This document shows, in pieces, positions 21,535-33,920 of a stretch of DNA of 64,000 nucleotides. The stretch's first letter is position 1. Every line of letters starts with the position of its first letter. A model generated the notes under the pieces. It ran no database searches and had not been told where the DNA came from. It worked only from the letters and a program-made list of their open reading frames with translations. Source of the DNA: Ectobius pallidus (taxonomy: Eukaryota; Arthropoda; Insecta; Blattodea; Ectobiidae); assembly GCA_964059195.1 (NCBI GenBank), contig CAXKWD010000004.1, positions 121,926,043 through 121,990,042 on the forward strand, written 5' to 3'. A program made the translations under genes and the position numbers.

Positions 21535-21617
21535 GATAGAGATCTAGGTAAATGTTCAAATCGGTAAATAGATAGACAGATAGATAAATAGATAGATAGA
21601 CAGACAGACAGATAGGT
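21535..21617 (+). repeat. GATA/GACA microsatellite
   Basis: An imperfect tetranucleotide run of ATAG/ACAG units between the hAT element and the SINE. Confidence 0.9.
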
Positions 21618-21668
21618 GGAGAGATACTTGATCTTATGAGATTATTAGTTATACTACATGTTTTTAAA

Positions 21669-21956
21669 GGGGGTACGCTGTAGCATAGTGGTTGAGGCGC
21701 TGCGCTACAAACCGGAAGGTCGCGGGTTCGATTCTCGATGAGGTCGTTGAGATTTTTCAATTCGCCTAATCCTTCTGGTGGCACTATGGCCTGGGGTCGA
21801 CTCAGCCTCTAACAGAAATGAGTACCAGGAGCAATCCTGGGGATAAAGGCGGCCAGTGCGTAAGGCTGACAACCTTACCACCTTCATGTGCTGAATGTCC
21901 AAAATCTGGGAGCCTCAACCTCCATGGCCTGTATAGGGATCATTTTACTTTACTTT
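21669..21956 (+). mobile_element. tRNA-derived SINE with 14-bp TSD
   Basis: The head carries a pol III A box (GTAGCATAGTGGTTGAGGCG) and B box (CGGGTTCGATTC), then a ~220-bp body (GGGTCGACTCAGCCTCTAAC...) and a TTTACTTTACTTT tail. Identical 14-bp duplications TACATGTTTTTAAA flank it at 21655-21668 and 21957-21970, showing insertion by LINE-type target-primed reverse transcription. Near full length and well preserved. It lies inside the membrane-protein intron, antisense to that gene. Confidence 0.93.
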
Positions 21957-21970
21957 TACATGTTTTTAAA

Positions 21971-22801
21971 TATTTAGACCTTTTAAGACTTCAAGAGTAT
22001 TATTAATTTTATTTACAGTCGATATTGCAGTTAAATGCTTTAATTTATCCCAAATTAATCTCAAGTTTCCGGATTACATAACTTCTTTAATATGAAAAAG
22101 TCAGAGCCATACTCATATGAACTTTTTAAATCAACATAATGTGAAGTTAATTCCATGAATATTGTCCATTCTTCATGAAACACCCTGTAATATAACAACA
22201 ATTTTATGTCATTCAGGCTGTAAAATAATGAACAGGAGGTTCGCTAGAAAGTGAACATGAAATATTGAATCATATCTCTATCAGAAAACTTCAGTTTCTA
22301 CTTTTTAAATTTTTAAGCATTTCAACTTGTATACAAAGCTACTCATATATGATTATCCCTCCAATTTTGCTCATATTTAAATATGGGTAATTGCCTCAAC
22401 TTAATTGTAAAGTGATCACTTTTATACCTCTATTAAAATCTTTAGTATCATACAATTTACAAAACTCAAGTGTGATACTTAAAAATTAGCATTCATCATC
22501 AGAATTACTCAAATACTAAGTAAATATTGTCCATTTTTTGTGAATCATTCTGTATAATGTCCACAATCCGATGAGACACTAATATATATTTTAAACATTT
22601 GATATTAATATTTATAAAGGCAAATTCGGTTTTTCTATCATTTGTATTAAATTATTTCTCATTTCAAGGAAGTCTGATTAATTGGGGTTTGCCTTCCTGA
22701 TACACATACACATACACATAACTGATATTGCTTATTGTAACTTAGATTTTAATGCTCAATGTATGAAATACATGTAATAATTAATTCATTCAATCAATTA
22801 C
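21971..22801 (-). other. intron sequence
   Basis: The rest of the intron: AT-rich, with a short ACACAT repeat near 22700 and no other element recognised. Confidence 0.5.
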
Positions 22802-22952
22802 CTCTGACCGTCAACACGATGCATGTAATCTTCATAAGAGCAACATGAAATCCTTCCGTTTTCATTGCAGCAGTAATCAAGGGTATGCGCGTTCACTGGT
22901 GGACATGTCAACTTCACAAGCTCGCCAAGTTGCATCTGCTTACATATCATTT
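22802..22952 (-). CDS. exon: cysteine-rich ectodomain of the same membrane protein
   Basis: The 151-nt minus-strand exon has acceptor ATTATAATTTTCAG and donor AGAG|GTAATT. The frame reads MICKQMQLGELVKLTCPPVN then HTLDYCCNENGRISCCSYED, with six cysteines including two CC pairs, a pattern like Shisa/VOPP1-type ectodomains. The last two bases of the exon plus the first base of 17752-18186 make one Ser codon, and the frame then runs straight into the TM segment. The join is thus in phase across a 4.6-kb intron. The exon also needs one base from an upstream exon (signal peptide expected), which I could not find in the window. Confidence 0.7.
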
Positions 22953-23103
22953 CTGAAAATTATAATAGCAACTACAGTATTTAACTGTTCTTGGATAGAC
23001 ATTACTTGTTATTATTAGTAAATAACCTAATATGGAACTTATGTAACTTATGTTTCATTTTAATTAAGGAATCTGATAAAATTGCTTCCTGTACAAGAAT
23101 GAT

Positions 23104-23338
23104 ATGCCCTTGTATATGGAACAGTTCCTCTTCTTTTGGCTTTGTTTATACCATTTAAATATTAGAGTAAAGACTAAAGATAGGAAAGATGGGGAAACAA
23201 GACAACTCCTAAAACCTATTGGGTTTGTATCGCGAACAATAGACTACAACTTAGAGACACCCGAATGTCCACTTAACAGCATGAAGCGAAATATCGCATT
23301 CTTCATTCTTGCGGTAGAGGAAGTCATGTGAGTTTCTT
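23104..23338 (+). other. weak candidate coding fragment
   Basis: The plus-strand frame contains KPIGFVSRTIDYNLETPE and AFFILAVEEVM, followed by a near-perfect donor (CAT|GTGAGT). The first words faintly resemble the RNase H region of Gypsy pol (PIAFASRTL...), but key acidic residues are absent. It could be a decayed transposon piece or a chance ORF. Confidence 0.2.
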
Positions 23339-23487
23339 ACATCATATACTTTTATATGAAACCTATTAGTTCTGCTCCCTTACGTAAATCACATCAATCT
23401 ATATAACTCAAATTCTTGAATCCTCATATAAGTGAGTTCTGAAATTGTGAAAAAAATTATGTAACTCTATTGGATAAGCCTCTCTAA

Positions 23488-23690
23488 GTGAAGTAATCAG
23501 TATGGCACTGGCTTTCTGTGCCCTAGGTCACAGATTCGAACCCGCATGGCATTTATATGTGCTTAAATATGATCATCCCATGTCTGTAGATTTAAAGGCA
23601 TGCTAAAGAATTCCAGCACACCCGTGGTGGTCAGAGCAGTAGACCTCCATTGTTAAATAACCGTAACATCAATATCATCTAATGCATAAG
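23488..23690 (+). mobile_element. degenerate tRNA-derived SINE
   Basis: A B-box-like stretch (CACAGATTCGAACCC) is followed by GGCATTTATATGTGCTTAAA, CCCATGTCTGTAGATTTA, AATTCCAGCACACC and TTAAATAACCGTAACATCAA. This is the order seen in a common insect SINE type whose 3' end is TTAAATAAAACATAACA-like. It is diverged, the A box is unclear and no target duplication was seen. Confidence 0.6.
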
Positions 23691-24189
23691 ACCGAATACA
23701 ATACAATGCCCGAGTTAGAAATTAGCAATGTGTATGTGTTCAGAAAATTCTTTGGTCACATCAGAAATTCAAAACTTTATTCGTACTTCATATAAAACCT
23801 ATTTTCTTCTTAACAATCTTACTGACAGATTACTGACATGTCCATTTCACTGCAGATGTGTGTTAGAATAGGAGCCTTTTCTTTGAATGGTCTTAGTCCC
23901 CGAAACTTAGAAAATTTCCACTGTAGTAAGGTCCTAGATCAGGCTTGACACTCACAGAATGGGTTCAGATAATGTATTTTTGAAAAAGGAAACACTTGCT
24001 TTTTTCACTTAAAAAACTGGGACTTTTTGTAAAATGTGGGGACACGTTATAAATGAGAAAAATATTTATTAAATTCACCTGTATTAAAAATCACAATTGC
24101 TCTTACAATGAATAGAAGAACAGAATTTCAAAATATGTCAGATTAAAGTTCACTTACAATAAATTAAAGTATTTATCAGAATTATGCAC

Positions 24190-24480
24190 CTGATCAAGAA
24201 GTTTCTTTTCTTGAGGCATTTGGGCACTTTTTTCGTTCTTTTGTGGTTAAATATGTCTTACTGATCTCTTGTGAAATGCAAAATTTAGCACTGCATGAAG
24301 TACATTCCATGTTGTTGTCAAATCTTTTGATGAAGGGAATTTCTCTTCTAATAATATCGTTAAACCTGCACTTACATTTCTGAATGATACAAACTACGTG
24401 CATCATTGAGTAGCAATCAATCTACAATCCAGTAATCACATCGCATCATTCGCAACTGGGAACCATGCCAACAGAAACGT
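24190..24480 (-). pseudogene. remnant of hAT-type transposase N-terminus (BED-finger region)
   Basis: The minus frame reads CRFNDIIRREIPFIKRFDNN, MECTSCSAKFCISQ and KKCPNASRK. This matches the order of the BED-type zinc-finger region in hAT-derived proteins (…CTSC…H…KKC), but the His region is replaced by unrelated residues. No more of the transposase follows. A domesticated or functional role is not supported. Confidence 0.4.
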
Positions 24481-24844
24481 GGAGAAAAATTCTTTAATAA
24501 CCAACTTCTTAACACACTTCATCAAAGTTTCTTGAAATCGCTATCACAAGTGTTGAATATTTAAAATGGAATTAATTCCATAAGCATAATGTACTTCTTT
24601 TAGGAAGTATATTTAGAACAGAAAAAATTGAAACATGAAAGAAAAGTTGGGAGATTGGGACTTTCTATCAAAAAACGGAACAAATGGGAACCCTACTCAA
24701 GAGCCACTTCCTGTACTATGCCTAAGTTGAGGAAAATAGAATAGGCAGGTTTCTCAAGACAACTTCATCGATGGAAAACCCCTCTTTTTTTCCCCCCTTG
24801 CATGTACTTAAGGCAGCATCTCAATGAATTTTCACTCCTACAAG

Positions 24845-24886
24845 TAACTTATAGTAGATAAGATAGATAAGATAAGATAGATAAGA
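24845..24886 (+). repeat. GATA/GATAA microsatellite
   Basis: Runs of AGATAAGATAG units. Confidence 0.9.
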
Positions 24887-24889
24887 TAG

Positions 24890-26940
24890 TGTTAATGTTC
24901 CAACAGTTGTGTAACATTATTTTCAAATTAACAGAATATTTCAAAAGATTAATTTAATTAATAAATTAATAATTCAAGAATTAACTTAAAACAGCGTAAA
25001 TAAACTTCTTTATTTGCATTATTTTCATAAACTTTCGCGATTGTCGGACAAGGGTAACATTCAATAAACATGAGAATTCATCAATTGCCATTTTTACATG
25101 TTACATTTGAATTTTAAAAATGAAAACTAGACAGATAGTTTGCATTAATAATACTCTCACTACACATTTAATAATAAATTGTCAGTCAAGTGGTAGAGTA
25201 GTGGAAATGGATGAAGCAACCATCACATGGTAGACGCTACTCTTCCTTGGGCTTTAGCACCACTAAGTTTAGTTTAGTTTTAATGATAGAAGTTGGTAGA
25301 CAAGACAGTAATTTACTTTTGAATAATATCTTATGAGATTTAGAAGATAAGATAGGAAGAGAATTGGAGAGAAGAGAATAGAAAGGATTGACTTAAATTA
25401 ATACATCACCTGCACTGACAGTATCAATGTCACTGGGATTAAAAAAGCAAGGTCAAGGAGATTTATTTATAGTGTAAGCCTAGTGTTTATTTGAGAGAGC
25501 AGTGATGCTGGTCAACCTAAAATGTTAAAACTCATGTTATAAATAGGACTATAAATAGCATTATTTGGGCATGAACCCAACTGCTGAAAGAATCTTTTCA
25601 CGCCACCAATCATCTCAATATGGCAAAACTTGAAATCTAGAAATTTATCATTGTATAAAAATAAATTTTTAATCGCTCAATGCAGTATGGAGAAAAGTTG
25701 TGAATACTGATTTTTATTTTTTATTTTCTACACACAATTAGGGCAACAGTGGCGTATGACAAGACTCCGAATCTATCCCTATGTCATGCCACATATCAAG
25801 GAATAAATTTATTGACTGGTATTGTAAAAGTTCGTGAACCTTTGAAACAACTGACTTTCAGTTAACTGCAAGAAATATTGGACGACCTTGTGCACACTTT
25901 GAGTACATAAACAACAGACAGTAAATTTTTTCTTCCTGACAATGGCGAAATGCGAGGGAGGGGAAGGCCGTTCAGAGGTGGGAGTTGAATTCAGAGAAAC
26001 GAGCTCAAAATTACCCTCCCACCAGTCATAATTGATTCGCGCTAAAGAACGTAAACTATCAGAGCGACTACAAAACCTTAACATTTTTATGTATCAAATC
26101 TCAAAATAAAATTAAAAAATGAAGATGAAAATTATATGTGTGTGGAAGTCCAACGAAGAGGAAATAGCAGGTAAAGTTTGCTGATGTTAAATTGTCATTG
26201 TTTGAATGGTACTAATTTATCTGCTCATGTTTGAACTATTTCAAACTATACTAAACATTTTAATATTACCAGGACCATTGGTTTCTTCCAGAACACCTAC
26301 ACAATAAAAAAAAAGTCTCCTCGACCTTGTTTTCGTTAATCTCGATGTCATTGTTACTGTCAGCAAAAACGACGCATTGCTAAAAATCGATCATTTCTGT
26401 TCTCTCCTTTCGGTTACTCTTCCTATCTTATCTTTAAAATGCCAAGCCGTTCGTAAAAACAGCATTAGGCCTATATTATTCTAAGAGACGGCATTGTATA
26501 AAATATACCTTTTCGGGTTACAATCCATGACGGGAATAATGATCCACCATTAGTAGAAATAAGTGATTGTCAGTCGTAAAAACTGACCCACCGTGATGTT
26601 TCTAGGATATAGCTATTATGGATCCAAGTAGACAATAGTCTTCCTGCTGCAGTCTTATTAAAACTGCGTCTGTCAGAAAGCTACTTTTGCATACGTGATG
26701 TGGATTTACTGATGGTGTGAAGTGAGTTGCTATCCCGTATATTTGTTTTTATGCTCAACGTTTGTAGCTCCTACTCGCCGAAGTAGTCGTTACTCTTTTT
26801 TCTTCTTTCTTCTAATCAGAGGCAAATATTACAACATAACGACAGGTTTTTCTTCTTCAGAATAGGAGCACATGACCTAGACTCCTGAAAGAACTGGTCA
26901 GTTCGGCGCAATCTCATTGCTGCAAACCGAATGCAACCGC
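24890..26940. other. no recognisable gene
   Basis: Mostly AT-rich. The minus ORF at 25809-26084 lies in a locally GC-richer patch (25940-26060) that could be a 5' exon or promoter of the upstream part of the membrane-protein gene, but no start-plus-donor combination of the needed phase was found. Confidence 0.35.
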
Positions 26941-27002
26941 TGAACTAATGCCACTGTTGTTCACCTACTGCCGCCAACCTAGGAATGACACTGTTAAACT
27001 AA

Positions 27003-29438
27003 TAGACCATGGGCTACCAATAGCAAACCCTCCCCCCCCCCCGTGGGATTTTCTGACACACATATTTTTTTGTTGGTATTGTCGTCTAGTTTAAGATCTT
27101 AGTTGTTTGCCCCTTATCAATTACAGAATATACCCGGAAAACCAGGAAAACCACGTAAATCGGGAGAAAATGAGTTTGTTTTAATTTTTTATTGTTCTTT
27201 GCCCCTAATATTCCCAGGGAATTTCTGACTCACACATTTTTGTTCGTATTGCCATCTAGTTTAAGGTTTCAGTTGTTTGCCCCTTACAAATTACAACATA
27301 TCCCCGGAAAACCACATATATGACTATGTTATATTTTTTAAATCTTTGTTCTTTGCTCCTAATATTCAAAGGGAATTTCTGACTCATATGTTTTTTTTGT
27401 TGACATTACCATCTAGATTAAGATTTCAGTTGTTTGCTCCTTATCAATTAAAGCATATCCCCGGAAAACTCCGAAAACCACGGAAATCTGGAAAAATTGA
27501 CTTCGTTTAAATTTTTGAAAATCTTTGTTCTTTGCTCCTGGTATTCAAAGGGAATTGGTGAATCATATGTTTTTGTGTTGGTATTGCCATCTAGATTAAG
27601 GTTTCAGTTGTTTGCTCCTTACCAATTACAGCATATCCCCGGAAAACCCGAAAAAAAACCACGTATATACGGAGAAAATGACTATGTTTTCTTTTTAAAA
27701 CTATGTTCTTTGCTCCTAATATTCGAAGAAAATTTATGACTCATATGCTTTTTGTTGGCATTACCATCTAGATTAAGGTTTCAGTTGTTTGCCCCTTATG
27801 AATTATAGCATATCTCCAGAAAACTCCGAAAACCACGGAAATCCAGAGAAATTGACTTTTTCAAAATCTCTTTAAAATCTTTGTTCTTTGCTCCTAATAT
27901 TCCCAGGGAATTTCTGACTCATATGTTTTTTGTTGGTATTGCCATCTAGTTTAAGGTTTCAGTTGTTTGCCCGTTATCAATTACAGCAAATCCACGTAAA
28001 CCCCGAAAACCACGGAAATCCGGAGAAAACTACTTTGTTTTAATTTTTTTAAATCTTAGTTCTTTGCTCCTAATATTCAAAGGGAATTTGTGACTCATAT
28101 GCTTTTGTGTTGGTAATGCCATCTAAATTAAGGGATCAGTTGTTTTCCCCTTATCAATTACAGCATATCTCCGGAAATCTCCGAAAACCACGAAAATCCG
28201 GAGAAAATTAGTTTGTTTTCATTTTCTAAAAATCTTTGTTCTTTGATACTAATATTCCCAGGGAATTTCTGAATCACATACTTTTTGTTGCTATTGCCAT
28301 ATAGTTTAAGGTTTCAGTTGTTTTCCCCTTATCAATTACAGCATGACAAAGAATACTGGAAAATATCCTATTGCTGAAGGGATGAAAACGATTGAAAACC
28401 TGGCAGCACACCCTTCATATTCTAATTTGACATCTGTGAATGATAATTTATCTTGCGAAACCTTCCACAGTCACTATCAAACTTTCTTGACTGAAGTTAT
28501 AGAAGGGACATTGGGTAAAACAGCACAATTTTGGATTGGTAATATGGACAAAGTGTCTTTGATTTTGAGATATCAGCGAGGAACTAAAGAAAACAACTTT
28601 GACTTACACTTGGCATGTTTAGAAGATATGATTACCATTTTCTTTGATGTGATCATCACAATTATGGCAGATATCTCGTAGTCCACATACCCTTTTGAAC
28701 CTGCAAAGGACACACCTGAAGCAGAATTACTTCGCAATAACGGTTTCAGTGACTGTAGATCACAAGTTCCGAGTTCTAGAAATTCCGTGGATTTTCGTGG
28801 TTTTCGGAGTTTTCCGGGTATATGCTGTAATTGATAAGGGGAAAACAACTGAAACCTTAATCTAGATGACAATACCAACAAAAAAACATATGAGTCAGAA
28901 ATTTCCTTTGCATATTAGAAGCAAATAACAAAGATTAAGAAAATAAAACATTGCCATTTTCTCCGTATATATGTGGTATTCCGGGTTTTCCGGGGAAATG
29001 TTGTAATTGGTAAGAGTTAAACAACTGAAACCTTAAATTAGATGGCAATACCAACAAAAAATGTGTGAGTCAAAATTTCCCTGGGCATATTAGAAGCAAA
29101 GAACAAAGACAAATTAAAAACAAATTAAAACAAAGGATTTACGTTGTTTTCCGGGGATATGCTGTAATTGATAAGGGGCAAACAACTAAAAACCTAATCT
29201 AGATGGCAATACCAACAAAAAATATGTGATTCAGAAATTCCCTGGGCATATTAGGAGCAAAGAACAAAGAAAAATTAAAACAAACTAGTTTTCTTCGGAT
29301 TTCTGTAGTTTTCCGGGGTTTCCGGGTAAATGCTGTAATTGATAAGGGGCAAACAACTAAAAACTGAAACTAGATGGTAATACCAACAAAAAAAATCCCA
29401 CGTGGGGGGGTTGGGGGTATACAGTAGCCCACGCTCTA
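27003..29438. mobile_element. foldback element copy 2, unequal arms (8+4 subrepeats) with coding spacer
   Basis: Same family as 18779-21044. The left arm has about eight units (near 27076, 27250, 27400, 27580, 27755, 27937, 28112, 28290) and the right arm about four inverted units (near 28864, 29043, 29205, 29372). The termini are TAGACCATGGGCTAC and, inverted, TAGAGCGTGGGCTAC, with a possible TAA target duplication (27000-27002 and 29439-29441). The spacer (28343-28775) contains a protein-coding remnant absent from copy 1. Confidence 0.9.
28343..28681 (+). pseudogene. captured or residual transposase-type fragment in foldback spacer
   Basis: An open frame of 112 codons starts right after a TTATCAATTACAG that looks like a splice acceptor and is itself part of the foldback subrepeat. 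It reads KTAQFWIGNMDKVSLILRYQ, RGTKENNFDLHLACLEDMI and ITIFF. The FW-x(n)-L-x(n)-R-x2-x2-N-x-L-x-L-x2-L pattern matches a domain of a large, repeated invertebrate transposon protein, also visible at 60.4-60.7 kb. It probably marks what the autonomous relative once encoded. The real homology ends near FF; the last residues are another frame context. Confidence 0.55.
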
Positions 29439-29441
29439 TAA

Positions 29442-30048
29442 TGCCATTGTTGTTAATCTAACCACTACAAACCCACGAATGTCACCGTTAAACTTACTAA
29501 TGTCCCAACTGCCACTACCATAGGTTTCGATCAAACTAATTGTGTATTCCGGTAAGTCTAAGGCAATAAAGGAGGTTTGACTAGCATGAAGCTCTCCCCG
29601 TGAGTGTCATATTATGTTCAGTGAGACTCTGGACGCCACGGATTAATTCAAGTTTAGTGACTCCGGAAACATTTTCCTATGAAAATTTGTATCCATCCTA
29701 TTATGCACTGAATGTTCGTGACTTTCTTAACGAAGTGTTTTAAAATAGATGCATCGGTCGCGCCTTGGCCTCCACTATTTCCAGGCCTATCTTTCCTGAA
29801 CTTATGAATTCTATAGGACTGGAGACTTGCTAAAAATTGTAAGCCATAAAAATACGTAGTAATTAATGCGTATTTAATTATGCGTATTTAATTCCAGAAA
29901 AGGTTTGTTCATCACTGTATGGATGGAAACTCGTGAACGAGTCTGCCGTACGTCATCAGGGCCCTTATTAACAATTATATTTATTATATTATGAAATATG
30001 GAGGTGGCACTGTTTCCTGATTGGTCGACTCCTTCCAACTTGGAAGCA
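29442..30048. other. no recognisable gene
   Basis: 29439-29500 repeats the ~57-bp sequence found left of foldback copy 2. The rest is unassigned. Confidence 0.4.

Positions 30049-30096
<48 letters not shown>
30049..30096 (+). repeat. (TA)n microsatellite
   Basis: About 24 TA units, followed by sequence containing CTGAAGATGGAGGCAGC and GAAACGTCGG, wording common at the ends of some retroelements. No element could be delimited. Confidence 0.95.
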
Positions 30097-30099
<3 letters not shown>

Positions 30100-30627
30100 C
30101 CTCTGAGGTACCACTCGATACTTCTCACTATCTTCCACACGACTCATCTCGCCAGTATCCCTGAAGATGGAGGCAGCTTTCGCCTTTGAAACGTCGGAGG
30201 AAATCGATCTTCAAACCTGGCTGTCAACCCGCGAAGCCTTCTTTAAAAAAACCAATAAGTTTCTCATGTGATCAGTTACTTTTAAAATAACCCATGTAAT
30301 GGTTACTCGTGACATTTAAGTGGACACATGTCACGGAAATCCAGAGAAGTCGCTCCCAACCCCATTTTCCCAAACACAAAATTTCTTATGGATTTGACTT
30401 AGTTAGAAGGCTAGGCTAGAGGGTTATCAGTCTACCATAGGCGTCCTATAATTCAAATGTAATGGATTTTTTTGTGACTTTAAAGAAGAAATTGATCCTT
30501 TAAATAAACAGTATTATTAAGAGTCTCTAACTCTATAGACACTGACGAACAATAATGATATTCAAAGCCATAGCCGTTATTCTCCGCCAATTGTTCACGT
30601 TAAATCTTAACCAAAATGTGATCAATA

Positions 30628-30910
30628 CAGTTTAATAAAATAAATGCAATTATTAATGAATGGTTTGTTTATGAAATAAAAAAAAAGTTTAACGGAGGAC
30701 CTGTTTCATTTTGGCGAAAAATGGATCCTTATGCTTGCAATATTTCCTAGCTGAAATGTAATTCAATGCAGTTTAATAAATTAATGAAATTATTAATGAA
30801 TGGGTTGACCTACAAAATCAAGAAAATATAGGGTTATCAAAGAACTTCTTTCACCTTCACGAGGAATAGATCCATATGCTAGCAACATTTACTATGAAGA
30901 TCAATTGATA
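30628..30910 (+). repeat. old ~141-bp tandem duplication
   Basis: CAGTTTAATAAA...AAATTATTAATGAATGG occurs at ~30628 and ~30769, and ATGGATCC.TATGCT.GCAA occurs in both units. Diverged. Confidence 0.65.
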
Positions 30911-31603
30911 TTTTAAATAATAACACAAGCAGTACTGATAATGTGCTTAATAACAACGAACATCGTAATACTCACCGCGAGAAACTCGATGACACACAAA
31001 TATAAAAAAAATGTAAGACTCATTAAAGATAATAAAAAATCATTTCTCACATATTTGTAGAGTTTGCTGTATATAATACCAAGTACTTTCATGAATAACT
31101 TGATTAAAAATAATAAATATGACTATACTTTATTTAATAATTAAATGCATAGAAACTAGCACACTGATCGTATCCTTTGCTGTGACCATGAAAGGCCTAT
31201 ACCAGTACTACTAATAATAATTTCCGATAACTAAGAAAACGTTGATATCTTTGGCTTCGTATCTTATCTATTGACTTTATCGATACTGAGAAAATGTTCT
31301 TGTAACTTCTGTTTTGGCATTTCATTCTCTATAATATGCAACATAGTGAAACGGTGTTTTGCAAATTTCTGGACTAAGAAACGATGTCTCAAACGAACAG
31401 GTACGGATCCTCATAGTTTTTTTTTCAAGTAATTCGTGCATAAACACATAGAAATCGTTGTGTAACCCAGGCTCCTCACATCAATTTGTTGACCCCGTCG
31501 CTAGCTGTTATGACGGCCCCTCATAATAAAAAACAAAAATCATGTTTGAGTGAACCTTTTTCCAAAATAACAGCTTATGGCATATTATCTCGGACTCATG
31601 ATG
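30911..31603. other. no recognisable feature
   Basis: AT-rich sequence. A consensus minus-strand donor (GTGAGTAT) at ~30971-30978 has no supporting exon. Confidence 0.35.
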
Positions 31604-32090
31604 GGTTAGGTCAGGGGTCAGCAACCTTTTGAGTCGGAAGAATAAAATATTGCAATTTACAAAATTTCAAAGTTTTTAAAGAGTCACAATTGTTTTCTTG
31701 CCAACAATAAATAGTACTCGCATAAATAATTTTTTTGATAAAAAAACTAATCTATTTATTCTTAAGAAAAAATATCTATTTATTCCTAAGAAAAAATATT
31801 TATTTATTCATATATAAGTTGTGTTTTCAACAACAAATTAGATTATATATATATGACATTATTAGATAATTACTTATTATTTAGGTAAAAAATTAAAACA
31901 ATTAAACATTTACTTACAACACTAACTTGTACTTCAATAACAAACAATTGAGCCAACAAATTCAATGGGAGCGATGGCTTTGCATGGTTATTCAAGCAGA
32001 AAATTTAAACTTTACTAAACAATGTAACTTGTACTTAAAAATAAACAATAACACACATTTGAGCAAACAAATTCAACGGGAGCGTTGGCT

Positions 32091-33920
32091 TTACATTGTT
32101 TTAGAAAGTTTGGATAAATTTGGCTCATAACTTGTTGTTTTAAGTTTCAAACACAACTCTAAATTTTCATTTGTTAGTTGGCTTCTTACTTTACTTTTAA
32201 TTATATTCATGCAAGACAACGCTTTAAAGCTGTCCACTTTTGTTGCGTTACGTACATACATTTCTGGACCTCCAACTCTTCCAACTTGCTTTTCAACTCT
32301 GTAAATTTTCCACTCCACAAAGCTTTACTTTTTAAAACGATCAATTGCATTTCTAGAGATCCAGTATCAATTCCAAATGGTTCAATGTGGATTTCGTTAC
32401 TATTTGTGTAACTATGCTATACTATGCTATACTGTGAATGCTAGAGTGGTTTTGTTGGTTTTGAATTGCTCAAATCTGTCAGCAAATTCATCTTTAATTA
32501 TTTTTATAACTGTGCTGAAGTAATTCGTGTCAACAGTTCATTGGTTTTATCGCGATATTGCTTTAGAAATTGAATATGAAGTAATTTACCGCTCTGAATA
32601 TCTTCTGCAAAAAGAATTAATTTTTCTTCAAAACAAACCAATTCTTCTACCAAAACATAGGCTGGGTTTCCCTTTCCTTGCAGTTTTAGATTCAGCTCAT
32701 TTAATTTCGCTGTGATATCCACCATAAAGTAAAATTTTTGCAACCATTTGTCGTTCTCTAATTCAGGGTGATTAATGCCTTTTTCATATAGGAATGTATT
32801 TATTTAATTCAAGCACAAAGCAAAACGTTTCAACACCTTACCTTTGGAAAGCCATCGCACTTTATTGTGAAGAAGGAGGTCGGAATACTGAGTCTCCATT
32901 TCGTTTAAGAATTCTTTAAACTGACGACGGTAGAGTGCTTTTGACAAGATGCTGTTAACAATCTTGATTACCAAATTCATGACCTCAACTATTTCGGCCG
33001 GAGATGTTTGGGCACAAAGCGCTTCTTGGTGTATTATGCAGTGAAACGTAAGAATTTCGTGGTTTATTTTGCTCTGAAGAATCGTTGTTGCCCCTTAATT
33101 TTTTTCCTGTCATACTTTTGGCTCCATCAGTTGCTATTGAAACGATTTTATTTAAATCGATCTTATTGTCTTCAAGGCATTTTTGCATGGTATTCGCTAT
33201 ATCTTCCCCTCTAGTTTGTCCCGAGAGCGGTAGCAATCCTAGAAGTTCTTCTTTTGGACCTTGGGAAAACATATACCTGACCAAAGGGGCAACTTGTGCC
33301 GTGTCTTTTATGTCGCAAGACTCATCTATAGCAAGTGATAAGGCAGAAGAAAGTTGAATACCTCCCACCTGCAAATATGTTACATTTGAAGACATTTTAG
33401 CTATTCTATCTTGTACTGTTTTAGCGGATACTGTAGTGGCAAATCTTTGCTTTTTTTCAAGATTTCTGGTTTGTTTTTGAAATCACGAAACAGTTCTTCA
33501 GATGCACGTATGAAGCAATCTTTGACATACTCACCATCTGTGAAGGGTTTGTTTGTTTGTTTGTTTGTTTTTTGTTTTTTTGTGCAATTTCTAGTGATAC
33601 CGCGAAGCTTGCCAGATTAACATTACTTGTAGATTGCGTCCAGTTACTTAACATGGAACTTGATTGCTGTTTTTGTTTTTGGAGCTCGTCGACGGCTTTT
33701 TTTTCGTTCTTCGCCAGCTGGATGTTTACTAGCAAGTTTTTTTAGTGAAGTGTCTCTCTAAATTTGATTTCTTATTGTGTGCGAGTTTTTCGTGGAAAAT
33801 GAGACAAGTCGGAAGGCCATCTGAGTTGCATATGAAAGCGAACGACTCCGTCCAATCCCGATTGAATTCTCGATGCTCTTCTTCAGATCTTCTCTTTTTT
33901 TTTTTTTTTGTAGATGCCAT
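32091..33920 (-). pseudogene. hAT transposase, multiply frameshifted
   Basis: Pieces in N-to-C order on the minus strand: 33920-33729 (BED-like zinc finger, PTCLIFHEKLAHNKKSNLER, where the second Cys is Phe); 33735-33457 (DELQKQKQQSSSML, NVNLASFAVSLEIAQKNK, then an in-frame CAAA microsatellite); 33395-32985 ([35 protein letters not shown], the RNase H-like core); 32743-32504 ([16 protein letters not shown]); and 32318-32091 (NIIKSKVRSQLTNENLELCL, the C-terminal dimerisation domain). At least four frame changes make it inactive. It resembles the ZBED/GTF2IRD2/SCAND3-like group. Confidence 0.88.

Noticed and set aside
21434..21902. ORFs reading NRTRDLPVCSAAPQ and RPHRESNPRPSG
   Set aside because: They are antisense translations of the SINE.
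23104..23338. Gypsy RNase H fragment
   Set aside because: Only a PIxFxSRT-like word matches; catalytic residues and neighbouring domains are missing.
30971..31010. Consensus donor GTGAGTAT on the minus strand as 5' exon of the membrane-protein gene
   Set aside because: The preceding sequence is AT-rich without a start codon plus signal peptide; the phase cannot be tested.
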